From positions 42,447 through 106,446 of the forward strand of contig JAFXGL010000003.1 in assembly GCA_017513185.1 (NCBI GenBank): a DNA stretch of 64,000 nt. The letters are read 5' to 3'. Positions 52,133-59,298 of this stretch are shown here, piece by piece. This DNA is from Candidatus Saccharimonadota bacterium (GTDB lineage Bacteria > Patescibacteriota > Saccharimonadia > Saccharimonadales > Saccharimonadaceae). The notes beneath the pieces are model-generated. The model searched no databases. It saw only the letters and a program-made list of their open reading frames with translations, and was not told the origin of the DNA. The stretch's first letter is position 1. Every line of letters begins with the position of its first letter. Position numbers and translations under genes: made by a program.

Positions 52133-52321
52133 ATGAAAGACTTGTCCAAGAAGAAGCGTGGTTTTAGGTATCTGTTGGCGGCTGCGGCTGCGGAAGGGGA
52201 GTCGATTAAGAGTCCCAAGCCCAGCTATGTGGACCGGCGTTTGACGAAGCCTGGAGTGGGGAGGTGTCCGTTCCGGACCATTGTCCCATGCCGGGCGACC
52301 GGCAATGGAACCAAAAAGTGA
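52133..52321 (+). CDS. Small basic protein
   Basis: A 62-residue basic protein (KDLSKKKRGFRYLLAAAAAEG, SYVDRRLTKPGVGRC) with two cysteines near the C-terminus (GRCPF and VPCRA). A TATAAT promoter near 52069, a strong AGGAAGGAGG ribosome site and a perfect terminator 24 bases after the stop support a real gene. No family recognised. It could bind nucleic acid. Confidence 0.65.
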   Translation: MKDLSKKKRGFRYLLAAAAAEGESIKSPKPSYVDRRLTKPGVGRCPFRTIVPCRATGNGTKK

Positions 52322-52344
52322 TGTTTCTTCCTTCCCTATGCAAT

Positions 52345-52370
52345 TCCCTGCCAGTTGGCAGGGATTTTTT
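52345..52370 (+). terminator. Terminator of the small basic protein gene
   Basis: TCCCTGCCA-GT-TGGCAGGGA followed by TTTTTT. Confidence 0.93.
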
Positions 52371-52723
52371 ATGAATTTTTTTGACATCAAAACGTAAACG
52401 GTTTATTTTATTTGACAATGTCAAAAAATTGTATGCCGTTTGTGCTTTTTGTGTGATTTTTGTATGTTTTGTTTCTACACTCGCCCAAAAGCTTGATTTT
52501 TTTGTACGCAGTTGCGCTTTTGGTTAGTTTTATTGTAATAAACTTGGGTTGCTAAGTCAAGAGGGTGCTAATAATAGGTGATTAAGTAATATTTACTTTG
52601 TGGAAAATATAGATTTTTTCTAAACCGAAAAAAGTGAATATACCCCTTGGGCGCCTTCGGCGCCCAAGGGCGCTCGCTTCGCTCGCGCCCTTTTTCCGAA
52701 AGTTTTTGTGGTATTATAAAAGT
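52371..52723. other. AT-rich intergenic region with operator-like palindromes
   Basis: No gene is seen in these 353 bases. TTTGACA-A-TGTCAAA (52411-52425) is a perfect 7-bp palindrome with a TTGACA -35-like arm, suggesting a regulator site. Base composition is T-rich on this strand. The right end holds two GC-rich hairpins. Confidence 0.5.
52645..52695. repeat. Double GC-rich hairpin before the DUF3800 pair
   Basis: CCTTGGGCGCC-TTC-GGCGCCCAAGG is a perfect 11-bp stem (52645-52669), followed at once by GGGCGCTCGC-TTC-GCTCGCGCCC and TTTTT. It may act as an insulating terminator, a palindromic element of the type found in genes nearby, or a structured RNA. Confidence 0.65.
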
Positions 52724-52930
52724 ATGGCGTTTATAAGAAAGTTCAAGACAGGGTCGGGGAAGACTGGGGTGCAGGTGTGTTATAAAAGGGAAGGGAAGGT
52801 CGTGAGAACGGTGCATGTGGGGAGTGCGGAGACAGAGGAGGGGATTGAAAGGTTGCTCCGCAAAGCGCAGGGAATTATAGACGAGGGGAAGAGTCCGTTA
52901 TTTGATTTGAGTGATTTTGATAAGAAGTGA
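52724..52930 (+). CDS. Small protein resembling an IS1634-type transposase N-terminus
   Basis: A 68-residue protein: FIRKFKTGSGKTGVQVCYKR, VHVGSAETEEGIERLL. This resembles the short N-terminal domain of IS1634-type transposases (VKTGSGATAVQ... HIGSAHTE...), but no catalytic domain follows. The ATG at 52724 has TATTAT six bases before it. It lies 23 bp upstream of a DUF3800 gene, a pairing I believe recurs elsewhere. It is either a domesticated DNA-binding domain or an accessory of the DUF3800 protein. Confidence 0.65.
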   Translation: MAFIRKFKTGSGKTGVQVCYKREGKVVRTVHVGSAETEEGIERLLRKAQGIIDEGKSPLFDLSDFDKK

Positions 52931-52953
52931 TACCTCTGTGATATAATTTAGGG

Positions 52954-53664
52954 GTGATAAGAGTGTATGTGGATGAGTCGGGGAATATGGGTGCAGAGGG
53001 GGAGTATTTTGTGTTGGCTGCGGTGGTGTTTAAGACGGAGAAGAGTGAGGCGAGAGCGAGGCGGTTGATTCGGAAGGAGCAGCGACTGGGGGCGGCGGGG
53101 GAGAAGCTGAGGAAGGTGCGGCGGGAGGTGAAGTTTTCTAAAATGAAGTTTGAGCAGCGGCAGCGAGTGTTGAACGAGATTGCCCGGGAGGAGAGTGTGG
53201 ACGTGTTTTATTTTGTGGCGTATAAGCCAAGGTGCGCGCTGTTGATGGCGGGGAAGAAGAAAAATTTGATATATAATTATTTTTCTAAACTTTTGATGGA
53301 GCGGGTGTTCCGCCGGTATGATGATGATTTTGAGATTGTGTTTGATCAGCGGGCGACGGCGGTGAAGTCGATGAATAGCCTAACGGAGTATATACAGATT
53401 TCTGCGTATGTGGATTTTCCGAATTTGACGGGGAAGAGGGTGACGGTGAATCAGGCGGATTCGCGGACGAATTTTTTGTTGCAGGTGGCGGATGTGGTGG
53501 CCGGGGCGGCGGCGCAGGCGTATACGCTGGGGAATCGGCATTTTTTGGAGATATTGGGGAGGAAGATTAAGGCGATAGATGAGTTTCCGAAAAAAGGGTT
53601 TAGAGGTTCGCAGAAGCTGGGGATTGGAAAATTGTTGTTAATTGATAAGTTGCGCGGTTACTAA
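52954..53664 (+). CDS. DUF3800 protein
   Basis: A 236-residue protein starting at GTG with RVYVDESGNMGAEGEYFVLAAVVF and later FDQRATAVKS and FLLQVADVVAGAAAQA, the conserved YxDESG and QxADxxAG motifs of DUF3800. The acidic residues fit an RNase H-like nuclease fold. Genes of this family are scattered by horizontal transfer and often near mobile or defence genes. TATAAT six bases before the GTG indicates a leaderless transcript. It probably works with the small upstream protein. Confidence 0.82.
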   Translation: MIRVYVDESGNMGAEGEYFVLAAVVFKTEKSEARARRLIRKEQRLGAAGEKLRKVRREVKFSKMKFEQRQRVLNEIAREESVDVFYFVAYKPRCALLMAGKKKNLIYNYFSKLLMERVFRRYDDDFEIVFDQRATAVKSMNSLTEYIQISAYVDFPNLTGKRVTVNQADSRTNFLLQVADVVAGAAAQAYTLGNRHFLEILGRKIKAIDEFPKKGFRGSQKLGIGKLLLIDKLRGY

Positions 53665-53690
53665 AAAGACGCCCCGAAGAGCGTCTTTAA
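53664..53690 (+). terminator. Terminator of the DUF3800 gene
   Basis: AAAGACGC-8 nt-GCGTCTTT (53665-53688) immediately after the stop codon; the trailing T run is short. Confidence 0.7.
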
Positions 53691-53772
53691 AGCTGCTTTT
53701 GATTCGGCGCCGGGAGGCGCTAACTTATTTTAACGGTAAGCTCCTCAAAAGTCTTATGCCGTTTATATTATA

Positions 53773-54723
53773 TCATATTTTGCGTAATTTGTGGTTAACC
53801 TTGCGGAGGGCTTTGTAGAGGGTGTATTTTTGTTTGTTTAAAACGAGGTCGTAGGTGCCGGAGTAGGTGAGGGGTGCGCCGCCGAAAGATTTTTTGAAGC
53901 GGGTGAAGCCGGCCCAGGGGTGATCTTTGGGTGCGTCATCGGGGGCGATACCCCAGAAGTCGAAGGTTTTGAGGCCTTTTGCTTTGGCGTCGAAGATGGA
54001 GGCGCAAAGGAGGCCGACGGTGGTGGGGAGGTTTTTGTAGGTGGGGTCGGAGGCGGATTGCATGTAGTAGCGAGTGGAGTTGGTTTCGTCGTCGAAGAAG
54101 AGGGAAGCGGCGACGATTTGGTCTTTCTGAGTGTCAGGATCTTGAAGGTGGACGAGGTAAAGGGAGGCGAAGGGCTGTCTAAGTTCGTTTTCTAGGTATT
54201 TTTGGTCGTAGGCGGTGATGCCTTTTTTCTTGGCGAGGGCGGTTTGAAGGCGGACGAGGTGGGCGATGTCTTTGGGGTTGTGTGAGACTTCGACAGAGAG
54301 GTGTCTGCGAGGGAATTGGTTGTGGCCGAGGCGGGTGCCGTGCGAGAAGCCCAAAATGAGGTCTTCTCTCGCTGGGGAGAGGTCGAGGCGCCAGGTGTGG
54401 GCTGGGTCGATGTCTTTGGTCTTGGTGAGGCCCATATGAGCTAATGTGGAGGCCGAGAAAGCGTAAGTGGGTTCGAGACGGATGAAGATGGCTTTTTGGT
54501 CCTTTGCGAGGCTTACGAGCGATTCTAGGGCCTTTTTAAGGCATTTTTCTGGCTGGGTGGTGCTGATGCTGGGGCCATATGGTACGAAAAGGTAGGGGCC
54601 GAGCTTGGTGGGTTTTTTTATGGCGAGGTAGGAGAAGTCGGGGGTGGAGTGGCGGAAAGTTTGGTGGCCGAGGGATTGTTCAAAAGTTTCCCAGTCTTTA
54701 GATTGAAGGAAGTGTTGATACAT
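53773..54723 (-). CDS. FemX/FemAB-like peptidoglycan bridge transferase
   Basis: A 316-residue protein with FLQSKDWETFEQSLGHQTF, PYLFVPYGPSIS, IFIRLEPTYAF, FSHGTRLGHNQFPRRH and YYMQSASDP, matching lipid II:glycine glycyltransferase-like enzymes (GNAT-like double domain). These add amino acids from aminoacyl-tRNA to the peptide stem of wall precursors. The C-terminal basic tail (KQKYTLYKALRKVNHKLRKI) may contact tRNA or membrane. TATAAT six bases before the ATG makes the transcript probably leaderless. Confidence 0.85.
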   Translation of the reverse strand: MYQHFLQSKDWETFEQSLGHQTFRHSTPDFSYLAIKKPTKLGPYLFVPYGPSISTTQPEKCLKKALESLVSLAKDQKAIFIRLEPTYAFSASTLAHMGLTKTKDIDPAHTWRLDLSPAREDLILGFSHGTRLGHNQFPRRHLSVEVSHNPKDIAHLVRLQTALAKKKGITAYDQKYLENELRQPFASLYLVHLQDPDTQKDQIVAASLFFDDETNSTRYYMQSASDPTYKNLPTTVGLLCASIFDAKAKGLKTFDFWGIAPDDAPKDHPWAGFTRFKKSFGGAPLTYSGTYDLVLNKQKYTLYKALRKVNHKLRKI

Positions 54724-54745
54724 AATTTTATTATATCACAAGGTA

Positions 54746-55182
54746 TGAAAAAGGGCCCGCGATGGTGCGGGCCCAGGGTAGTAGGTCGTGCAGTTTTGTG
54801 TGACAGAAGCACCTTTGGGTTCTAGGTGTCGCTCAAGCGACAAGCGCGAGGGCAACGATAGCTCGCTTTGCGTTGGCTATCCAAAACCTGAAGGGTGGCG
54901 GGGCGCGCGATCGTTCCTAAAGGGGCAAAATTGCAGCAGATGGGAATTTCTGAACTTGGGCGAACCGTGGTATTTTGGTATGTTGTTGGTTATTTGTCGT
55001 TTGTCCGAAACATGGAGCGTTAGGATATATCGAGAATCTACTGCTGATAGTGCCGGCCTAAAGGGCGAAATTAATTAACCGCTAGAGCTTCAGGCGCTTC
55101 GCGCGTGGAAAATTGCCCATTGGGGCCACCTCCTACCTATTGGAATTAAAGGGCAACCTAGAAACCTCCTTTCGTAGGTGAT
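54746..55182 (-). ncRNA. Probable structured RNA of about 430 nt, unassigned
   Basis: The 468-bp gap has no credible long gene. On the minus strand a promoter is visible: TTGCGC, 17 bp, TAAAAT (55189-55194), and the transcript would end at a strong hairpin GGGCCCGC-6 nt-GCGGGCCC (54753-54774) with TTTTT. A long-range helix joins GGTTTCTAGGT (55156-55166) with ACCTAGAACC (54818-54827), ten pairs with one bulge; TTGCCC/GGGCAA and GTCGCT/AGCGAC are local stems. Length fits RNase P RNA or tmRNA, but I find neither the RNase P core nor a tmRNA tag or CCA end. It also contains two strong Shine-Dalgarno-like motifs, one before a 12-codon frame. Confidence 0.6.
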
Positions 55183-55191
55183 GAAAAGATT

Positions 55192-56397
55192 TTAACACAA
55201 AAGACTACGGGGCGCAAGGGTTAATTTGTAGGGGTCGGTGGGGCTGACGCCGCTCTTGATTTCCCAGTAGGCGGCCATGGCGACCATGGCGGCGTTGTCG
55301 CCAGAGAACTCTGGGCTCGGGAAAAAGATTTTTGGCTTGGCTTCTAGGGCTTGCGGTCGAGCGCTCTTGTCGGGGTCTCCAGACTCGGTCCGGGACGTCA
55401 TACTCTGGGAATCCGGGAAAGATTGCTCATTCTTCGCAACTTTCTCGGTTCCGTCAGGAATATACGTCGCGGCCCTCGCAGGTGGAAAAGACCCCGACGA
55501 AGAGCATCTCTCCCCGCGCCTAGAAGCCGCTCCCCGTAGCTCTTTATTTGCCGATACTCCTCCTGCGAAGACTATGCTTTTTATGTCTCTGTATTCTAAT
55601 AAAGCCAAATTTAATTTTTCTAACAAAATGTCGATAGCGGTCTTTTGGAAGCTGGCGGCGAAGTCGGCGATTTGTTCAGTGGTGAGTAAGTTTTTTAAGT
55701 CGTGGGAGGGGTAGTCGAGGCCGACGTCGCATTCTTTTTGAACGGTGCGGAGGACGGCGGTTTTGAGGCCAGAGAAGGAGAAGTTGAGGCCGTCGACCTG
55801 GGGGTGGGGGAAGCGATATTTGGTTGGGTTGCCTTTCTGGGCGGCTTTGGCGATGGAGGGGCCGCCGGGGTAGGGAAGACCTAAGATTTTGGCGATTTTG
55901 TCGAAGCATTCGCCGACGGCGTCGTCTAAAGTGGTGCCGATAATCTGAAAGTCGTTATGCCTAGGCATGTAGATGATTTGGGTGTGGCCGCCGGAGATGA
56001 CAAGGGCTAAAAGAGGGAACTCAGGAGTTTGGTCTGAGAGCCAATTGCTATAAATGTGACTTTTGAGGTGGTGGACGGCGTAGAGGGGTTTGTTGTGCAG
56101 GATTGCTAGAGTGCGGGCGGTGAGAGTGCCAATGAGGAGGCTGCCGAGGAGACCGGGGGTGTGGGTGACGGCGATGTGGGTGATGTCGTCCCAAGTAACG
56201 TGGGCGTCTGCGATAGCTTTGTCGATGACAGGGAGGATGGCCTCGAGGTGGCTGCGGGCGGCGACTTCGGGGATGACGCCACCGTAAGCTTTGAAGATGT
56301 CGATTTGGGAGACGACGACGTTAGAAAGAAGTTCACCGTCTTTTAAGATGGCGGCAGCTGTTTCGTCACACGAAGATTCTATCCCCAAGATAATCAT
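55192..56397 (-). CDS. tsaD: tRNA t6A threonylcarbamoyl transferase TsaD
   Basis: A 401-residue catalytic subunit. LGIESSCDETAAAIL starts the ASKHA fold; the metal-binding region holds HHLKSHIYSNWL; GGHTQIIYM, DDAVGECFDKIAKILGLPYPGGP and FAGGVSANKELR are family motifs; the end has FFPSPEFSGDNAAM. After NKELR, about 60 extra residues (SFPPARAATYIPDG, SQSMTSRTESGDPD) are coded by a 190-bp palindrome; homologues have about 12 residues there. Since the flanking motifs are intact the protein is probably functional. TATAAT eight bases before the ATG. Confidence 0.93.
   Translation of the reverse strand: MIILGIESSCDETAAAILKDGELLSNVVVSQIDIFKAYGGVIPEVAARSHLEAILPVIDKAIADAHVTWDDITHIAVTHTPGLLGSLLIGTLTARTLAILHNKPLYAVHHLKSHIYSNWLSDQTPEFPLLALVISGGHTQIIYMPRHNDFQIIGTTLDDAVGECFDKIAKILGLPYPGGPSIAKAAQKGNPTKYRFPHPQVDGLNFSFSGLKTAVLRTVQKECDVGLDYPSHDLKNLLTTEQIADFAASFQKTAIDILLEKLNLALLEYRDIKSIVFAGGVSANKELRGAASRRGERCSSSGSFPPARAATYIPDGTEKVAKNEQSFPDSQSMTSRTESGDPDKSARPQALEAKPKIFFPSPEFSGDNAAMVAMAAYWEIKSGVSPTDPYKLTLAPRSLLC
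55339..55528. repeat. 190-bp palindromic element inserted in tsaD
   Basis: Begins GGCTTCTAGG and ends CCTAGAAGCC. Inner matches include GCTCTTGTCGGGGTCT with AGACCCCGACGAAGAGC and, at the centre, GGGAAAGATTGC/GCAACTTTCTC around CTCATTCTTC. It is the longest of the set and keeps the reading frame open. Confidence 0.8.
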
Positions 56398-56416
56398 ATC
56401 TTTATATTATACCACA

Positions 56417-57649
56417 CTAGGCCCAAAATTTCAAGGAGTAGATGGGGTTTTTGTGGGCGGCTTTCATGGCGGGGTAGAGGCCGAAAATGAGGCCAACGAG
56501 GACGGAGACGCCGAAAGTGATGGCGAGGATTTGCCAGGAGATGAAGGGGTTGAACGGGGTGATGAGGCAGAGGAGGAAGGAGAGGAGGTAGCCGAGGAGG
56601 AGACCCATGAGGCCGCCGATGACGGAGAGGATGAGGGCTTCGATGAGGAACTGGAAGCGGATGTTGCCAGAGGTGGCGCCGATGGCTTTACGAATGCCGA
56701 TTTCGTGAGTGCGTTCAGTAACAGAGACTAGCATAATGTTCATGATGCCGATGCCGCCGACGATGAGGGAAATGCCAGCGACGAGCGAGAGGATGCCGGA
56801 GACAATGGAGAGGAGGGAGCCAGCGGGATGGGTGATTTCGTCGCCCTTGAGGACGGTGAAGTTGGTGTCGCCGGATTTGGCGGCGGTGAGGGATTCGTGG
56901 ATGGTGCTGGCGGTGTCGTCAATGGAGCCGGTGTTTTCGACGCGGATGTTAATTTGTTGGATTTGGAGAGAGTTGTCGATTTTGTTGAGGGCAGAGGCGC
57001 AGACGAAGAAGGCGTTGTCGAGGTCGATATTGTTGAAGTTGATGGGGTCGTCAACCTCGGCAAGGACGCCGATGATGATGAAACGTTGACCGAGGAGAGT
57101 GATGGCTTTGCCGATGGGCTCGGCGGTGCCAAAGAGGGTGCCGGCGAGTTTGGAGCCGATGACGGCGGTGGGGGTCTCGGCGTCTTCGCGGAGGAAGGTG
57201 CCGTTTTTGAGACTTAAGTTTTGAATTTTGATGAAGTCGGGATTAGTGCCGACGACGGTGGCGCTGGGGACGGTGGTGTCGGTCTCGCCCTTGAGAGAGT
57301 TGACGGAGACGGCGAGGGGGGAGACGGCGGCGACGTTGTCGATTTTTTTAATGGTGGTGACGTCTTTTAGAGTGAGGTTAGACTTGAGATATTGGGTGGA
57401 GGTGGTGAGCTCGCTGACGATGGAGTCGACGGTGGAGAGGGTGGAGGAGGGGCGGACGACGATAAGGTTGGAGCCGATTTTGCTGACCTGGGAGGAGACA
57501 AGGGAAGAGATGCTGCCCATGAGAGAGAGAATGAGAACGATGGAGGCGACGCCGATGGAGATACCAAGGCAGGTGAGGAAGGAGCGCGTGCGATTGCGCT
57601 TTAAGGAAGATTTGGCAAGTTCGTAGTGGGTGCGAAAAAGTAGGGCCAT
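56417..57649 (-). CDS. MacB/FtsX-type ABC transporter permease
   Basis: A 410-residue permease: N-terminal cytoplasmic segment, first membrane helix (FLTCLGISIGVASIVLILSLMG), a periplasmic MacB-type domain of about 230 residues (SAVVGTNPDFIKI region), and three C-terminal helices with VTERTHEIGIRKAIGATSGNIRFQFLIEA, the FtsX-family hallmark. It pairs with the ATPase gene two bases upstream. MacB-like systems use mechanical movement to act on envelope substrates; lipoprotein or peptide export are possible roles. Confidence 0.9.
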   Translation of the reverse strand: MALLFRTHYELAKSSLKRNRTRSFLTCLGISIGVASIVLILSLMGSISSLVSSQVSKIGSNLIVVRPSSTLSTVDSIVSELTTSTQYLKSNLTLKDVTTIKKIDNVAAVSPLAVSVNSLKGETDTTVPSATVVGTNPDFIKIQNLSLKNGTFLREDAETPTAVIGSKLAGTLFGTAEPIGKAITLLGQRFIIIGVLAEVDDPINFNNIDLDNAFFVCASALNKIDNSLQIQQINIRVENTGSIDDTASTIHESLTAAKSGDTNFTVLKGDEITHPAGSLLSIVSGILSLVAGISLIVGGIGIMNIMLVSVTERTHEIGIRKAIGATSGNIRFQFLIEALILSVIGGLMGLLLGYLLSFLLCLITPFNPFISWQILAITFGVSVLVGLIFGLYPAMKAAHKNPIYSLKFWA

Positions 57650-57651
57650 GG

Positions 57652-58470
57652 CTATTTTTTACCTTTTTTCTTAGATTTTTTGGCGGTTTTTTTGCGACTC
57701 TTGAAGATTTTCTTGGGGGTCTTGCGTTCGATGGGGACGGGGAGGTCACTGTCTTTGACGGTCTTGATGTCGGTGTCGATGGCGCCGTCGAGCATGTTGA
57801 TGACGCGTGTGGCGTAAGAGGTGAGAGCGGGGTTGTGAGTGACCATGATGATGGTGTTGCCTTCAGAGTGGATGCGCTTGAGCTCGTCCATGACGGTGAT
57901 GGAAGATTTGGAATCGAGATTGCCCGTGGGCTCGTCGGCGAGGATAATCTCTGGGTGGGAGACGATGGCGCGGGCGATGGCGGCGCGCTGTTGTTGGCCG
58001 CCGGAGAGCTGGAAAGGAAGGTAGTATTCTTTGTCTTTCATGTTGAAGCGGTCGAGAGACTCGGAGGCTTTGATGAGCCGGCGGGTCTTGTGGTAGCCGG
58101 AGTAGACGAGGGGAAGGGCGACGTTTTCGATAATGGGGAGGTTAGGGATGAGGTTGAAATTTTGAAAGATGAAGCCGATTTTCTTGGCGCGGAGGCGAGC
58201 CTGGCGGCGAGGGGAGATGCGGTTGACGGGCTCGTCGTTTAAAAAGTAGGAGCCGGAAGTGGCAGTGTCGAGCAGGCCGATGATATTAAGCAGGGTGGTT
58301 TTGCCGCAGCCAGAGGGGCCCATGATCATGATAAATTCGCCACGCTTGACTTCAAGGTCGAAATTTTTGAGAGCGAAAGAGGCGGCGTCGCCATAACCGA
58401 AGCGCTTAGACAGCCCTTCGAGCTTGATGATGGTTTCGTTAATGTTGGATTTGCCTTGTTCCTCGTTCAT
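57652..58470 (-). CDS. MacB/LolD-type ABC transporter ATPase
   Basis: A 272-residue ATP-binding subunit with Walker [17 protein letters not shown]-loop [12 protein letters not shown], signature [15 protein letters not shown] and Walker [14 protein letters not shown] followed by the H-loop VTHNPAL. A lysine-rich C-terminal tail (about 25 residues, [18 protein letters not shown]) is unusual. TATAAT eight bases before the ATG suggests a leaderless start of this two-gene operon. Confidence 0.94.
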   Translation of the reverse strand: MNEEQGKSNINETIIKLEGLSKRFGYGDAASFALKNFDLEVKRGEFIMIMGPSGCGKTTLLNIIGLLDTATSGSYFLNDEPVNRISPRRQARLRAKKIGFIFQNFNLIPNLPIIENVALPLVYSGYHKTRRLIKASESLDRFNMKDKEYYLPFQLSGGQQQRAAIARAIVSHPEIILADEPTGNLDSKSSITVMDELKRIHSEGNTIIMVTHNPALTSYATRVINMLDGAIDTDIKTVKDSDLPVPIERKTPKKIFKSRKKTAKKSKKKGKK

Positions 58471-58597
58471 TAATTTTTATTATAGACTTTTGAAGACGGT
58501 TTTTAAAGAGGAATTTTTAAGAAAATGTTGTAAAATTGACAACATTTGTGATGGGGGTGGAAATTGTGGTAGGTTTTTGGTATAATAAGTGTCGCGC

Positions 58598-58687
58598 GGA
58601 AGTGTGTCCGAGTGGTTTAAGGAGCACGCTTGGAAAGCGTGTGTGCGGGCAACCGTACCGGAGGTTCGAATCCTCTCGCTTCCGCCA
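58598..58687 (+). tRNA. tRNA-Ser(GGA)
   Basis: Ninety bases. The acceptor GGAAGTG pairs with CGCTTCC (one T-G), discriminator G, encoded CCA. The anticodon stem CACGC/GCGTG holds TTGGAAA with anticodon GGA (codons UCC/UCU). A long variable arm and GGTTCGAATCC support a serine tRNA. A TATAAT box lies 16 bases upstream and a T-rich run follows. Confidence 0.95.
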
Positions 58688-58777
58688 TTTTTTGTTTTTT
58701 TGAGATTTGTGTTATAATATTGCGGATTGAGGGGAGTTCTTTGAGAAAAGGATGTTTGATGAGAGGAGTGATGCGTT

Positions 58778-58960
58778 TTGGAGGAAAAGCCGCGTGTGCA
58801 TATCGGTGTTATTGGTCATGTTGACCATAGTAAAACTACGCTAACGGCGGCGATTGAGCAAGTTTTGGCAGCGAAGAAAAGTAGAAGAGGTGTTGGTGAT
58901 GAAAGTGAGGAAAGCGTACCGGAAAGCGCGGTGGATAAGGGCGAATTTAAGGAAAAGTAG
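58778..58960 (+). CDS. EF-Tu-like N-terminal fragment (mini-ORF)
   Basis: Sixty codons starting at TTG after [33 protein letters not shown] is almost the EF-Tu start, with the P-loop GHVDHGKT changed to GHVDHSKT. The rest ([17 protein letters not shown]) is unrelated, and switch regions and domains 2-3 are missing. It is either a degraded tuf copy or a small expressed protein; the frame is intact and a hairpin terminator follows at about 59034-59058, so expression is possible. It cannot be a working elongation factor. Confidence 0.5.
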   Translation: MEEKPRVHIGVIGHVDHSKTTLTAAIEQVLAAKKSRRGVGDESEESVPESAVDKGEFKEK

Positions 58961-59033
58961 GGGTATGTTCCCGTTGTTTAAAAATCCGAGGCTACTGAAG
59001 CATTGGAAAAATCGTTGAATATCCTGTTGACCG

Positions 59034-59058
59034 GAGCGCTCCTGAGAGGGCGCTTTTT
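59034..59058 (+). terminator. Terminator after the EF-Tu fragment
   Basis: AGCGC...GGCGCT with an interrupted stem followed by TTTTTAA. Confidence 0.7.
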
Positions 59059-59082
59059 AATGATTTTTGGTATAATGGGAGC

Positions 59083-59298
59083 ATGAATGGGTTTGCGATT
59101 TTGATGTTTATATTTGGGGGATGTACGTTTTTGGTGGGGTTATATATGTTGACTGGGCATAAGCTTCGGATTTTGGCGTGGAAGGCGGCGTTTAAGGGGC
59201 TTGATAAGGAGGGTTGGAAGAAGGTGGGGAAGGGGACGATGGTGGCGAGCGGGATTATTTTTCTGATTGCGGTAGTTGGGTGGGTTTTGGGGTGGTGA
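59083..59298 (+). CDS. Small two-helix membrane protein
   Basis: A 71-residue protein: helix 1 (FAILMFIFGGCTFLVGLYML), a basic amphipathic loop (HKLRILAWKAAFKGLDKEGWKKVGK) and helix 2 (MVASGIIFLIAVVGWVLGW). TATAAT lies six bases before the ATG, so a leaderless transcript is likely. No function known. Its 3' end overlaps the convergent HD-domain gene by 44 bp. Confidence 0.7.
   Translation: MNGFAILMFIFGGCTFLVGLYMLTGHKLRILAWKAAFKGLDKEGWKKVGKGTMVASGIIFLIAVVGWVLGW

Noticed and set aside
52724-52930. Complete insertion sequence at the transposase-like small gene
   Set aside because: No catalytic transposase domain, terminal inverted repeats or target duplication can be seen around it.
54880-54920. 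T-box-like AGGGTGGCGGGGCGCG on the plus strand
   Set aside because: It departs from the AGGGUGGNACCGCG core, has no terminator after it and no synthetase gene downstream on that strand.
55080-55110. glmS-ribozyme-like string AGCGCCTGAAGCT on the minus strand
   Set aside because: The rest of the glmS ribozyme core is missing and the downstream gene is a FemX-like enzyme, not glmS.
54746-55182. RNase P RNA or tmRNA
   Set aside because: No GAGGAAAGTCC-type region, no ACAGAA-GGCTTA pair in the transcribed strand, no tag frame and no CCA end; identity left open instead of asserted.
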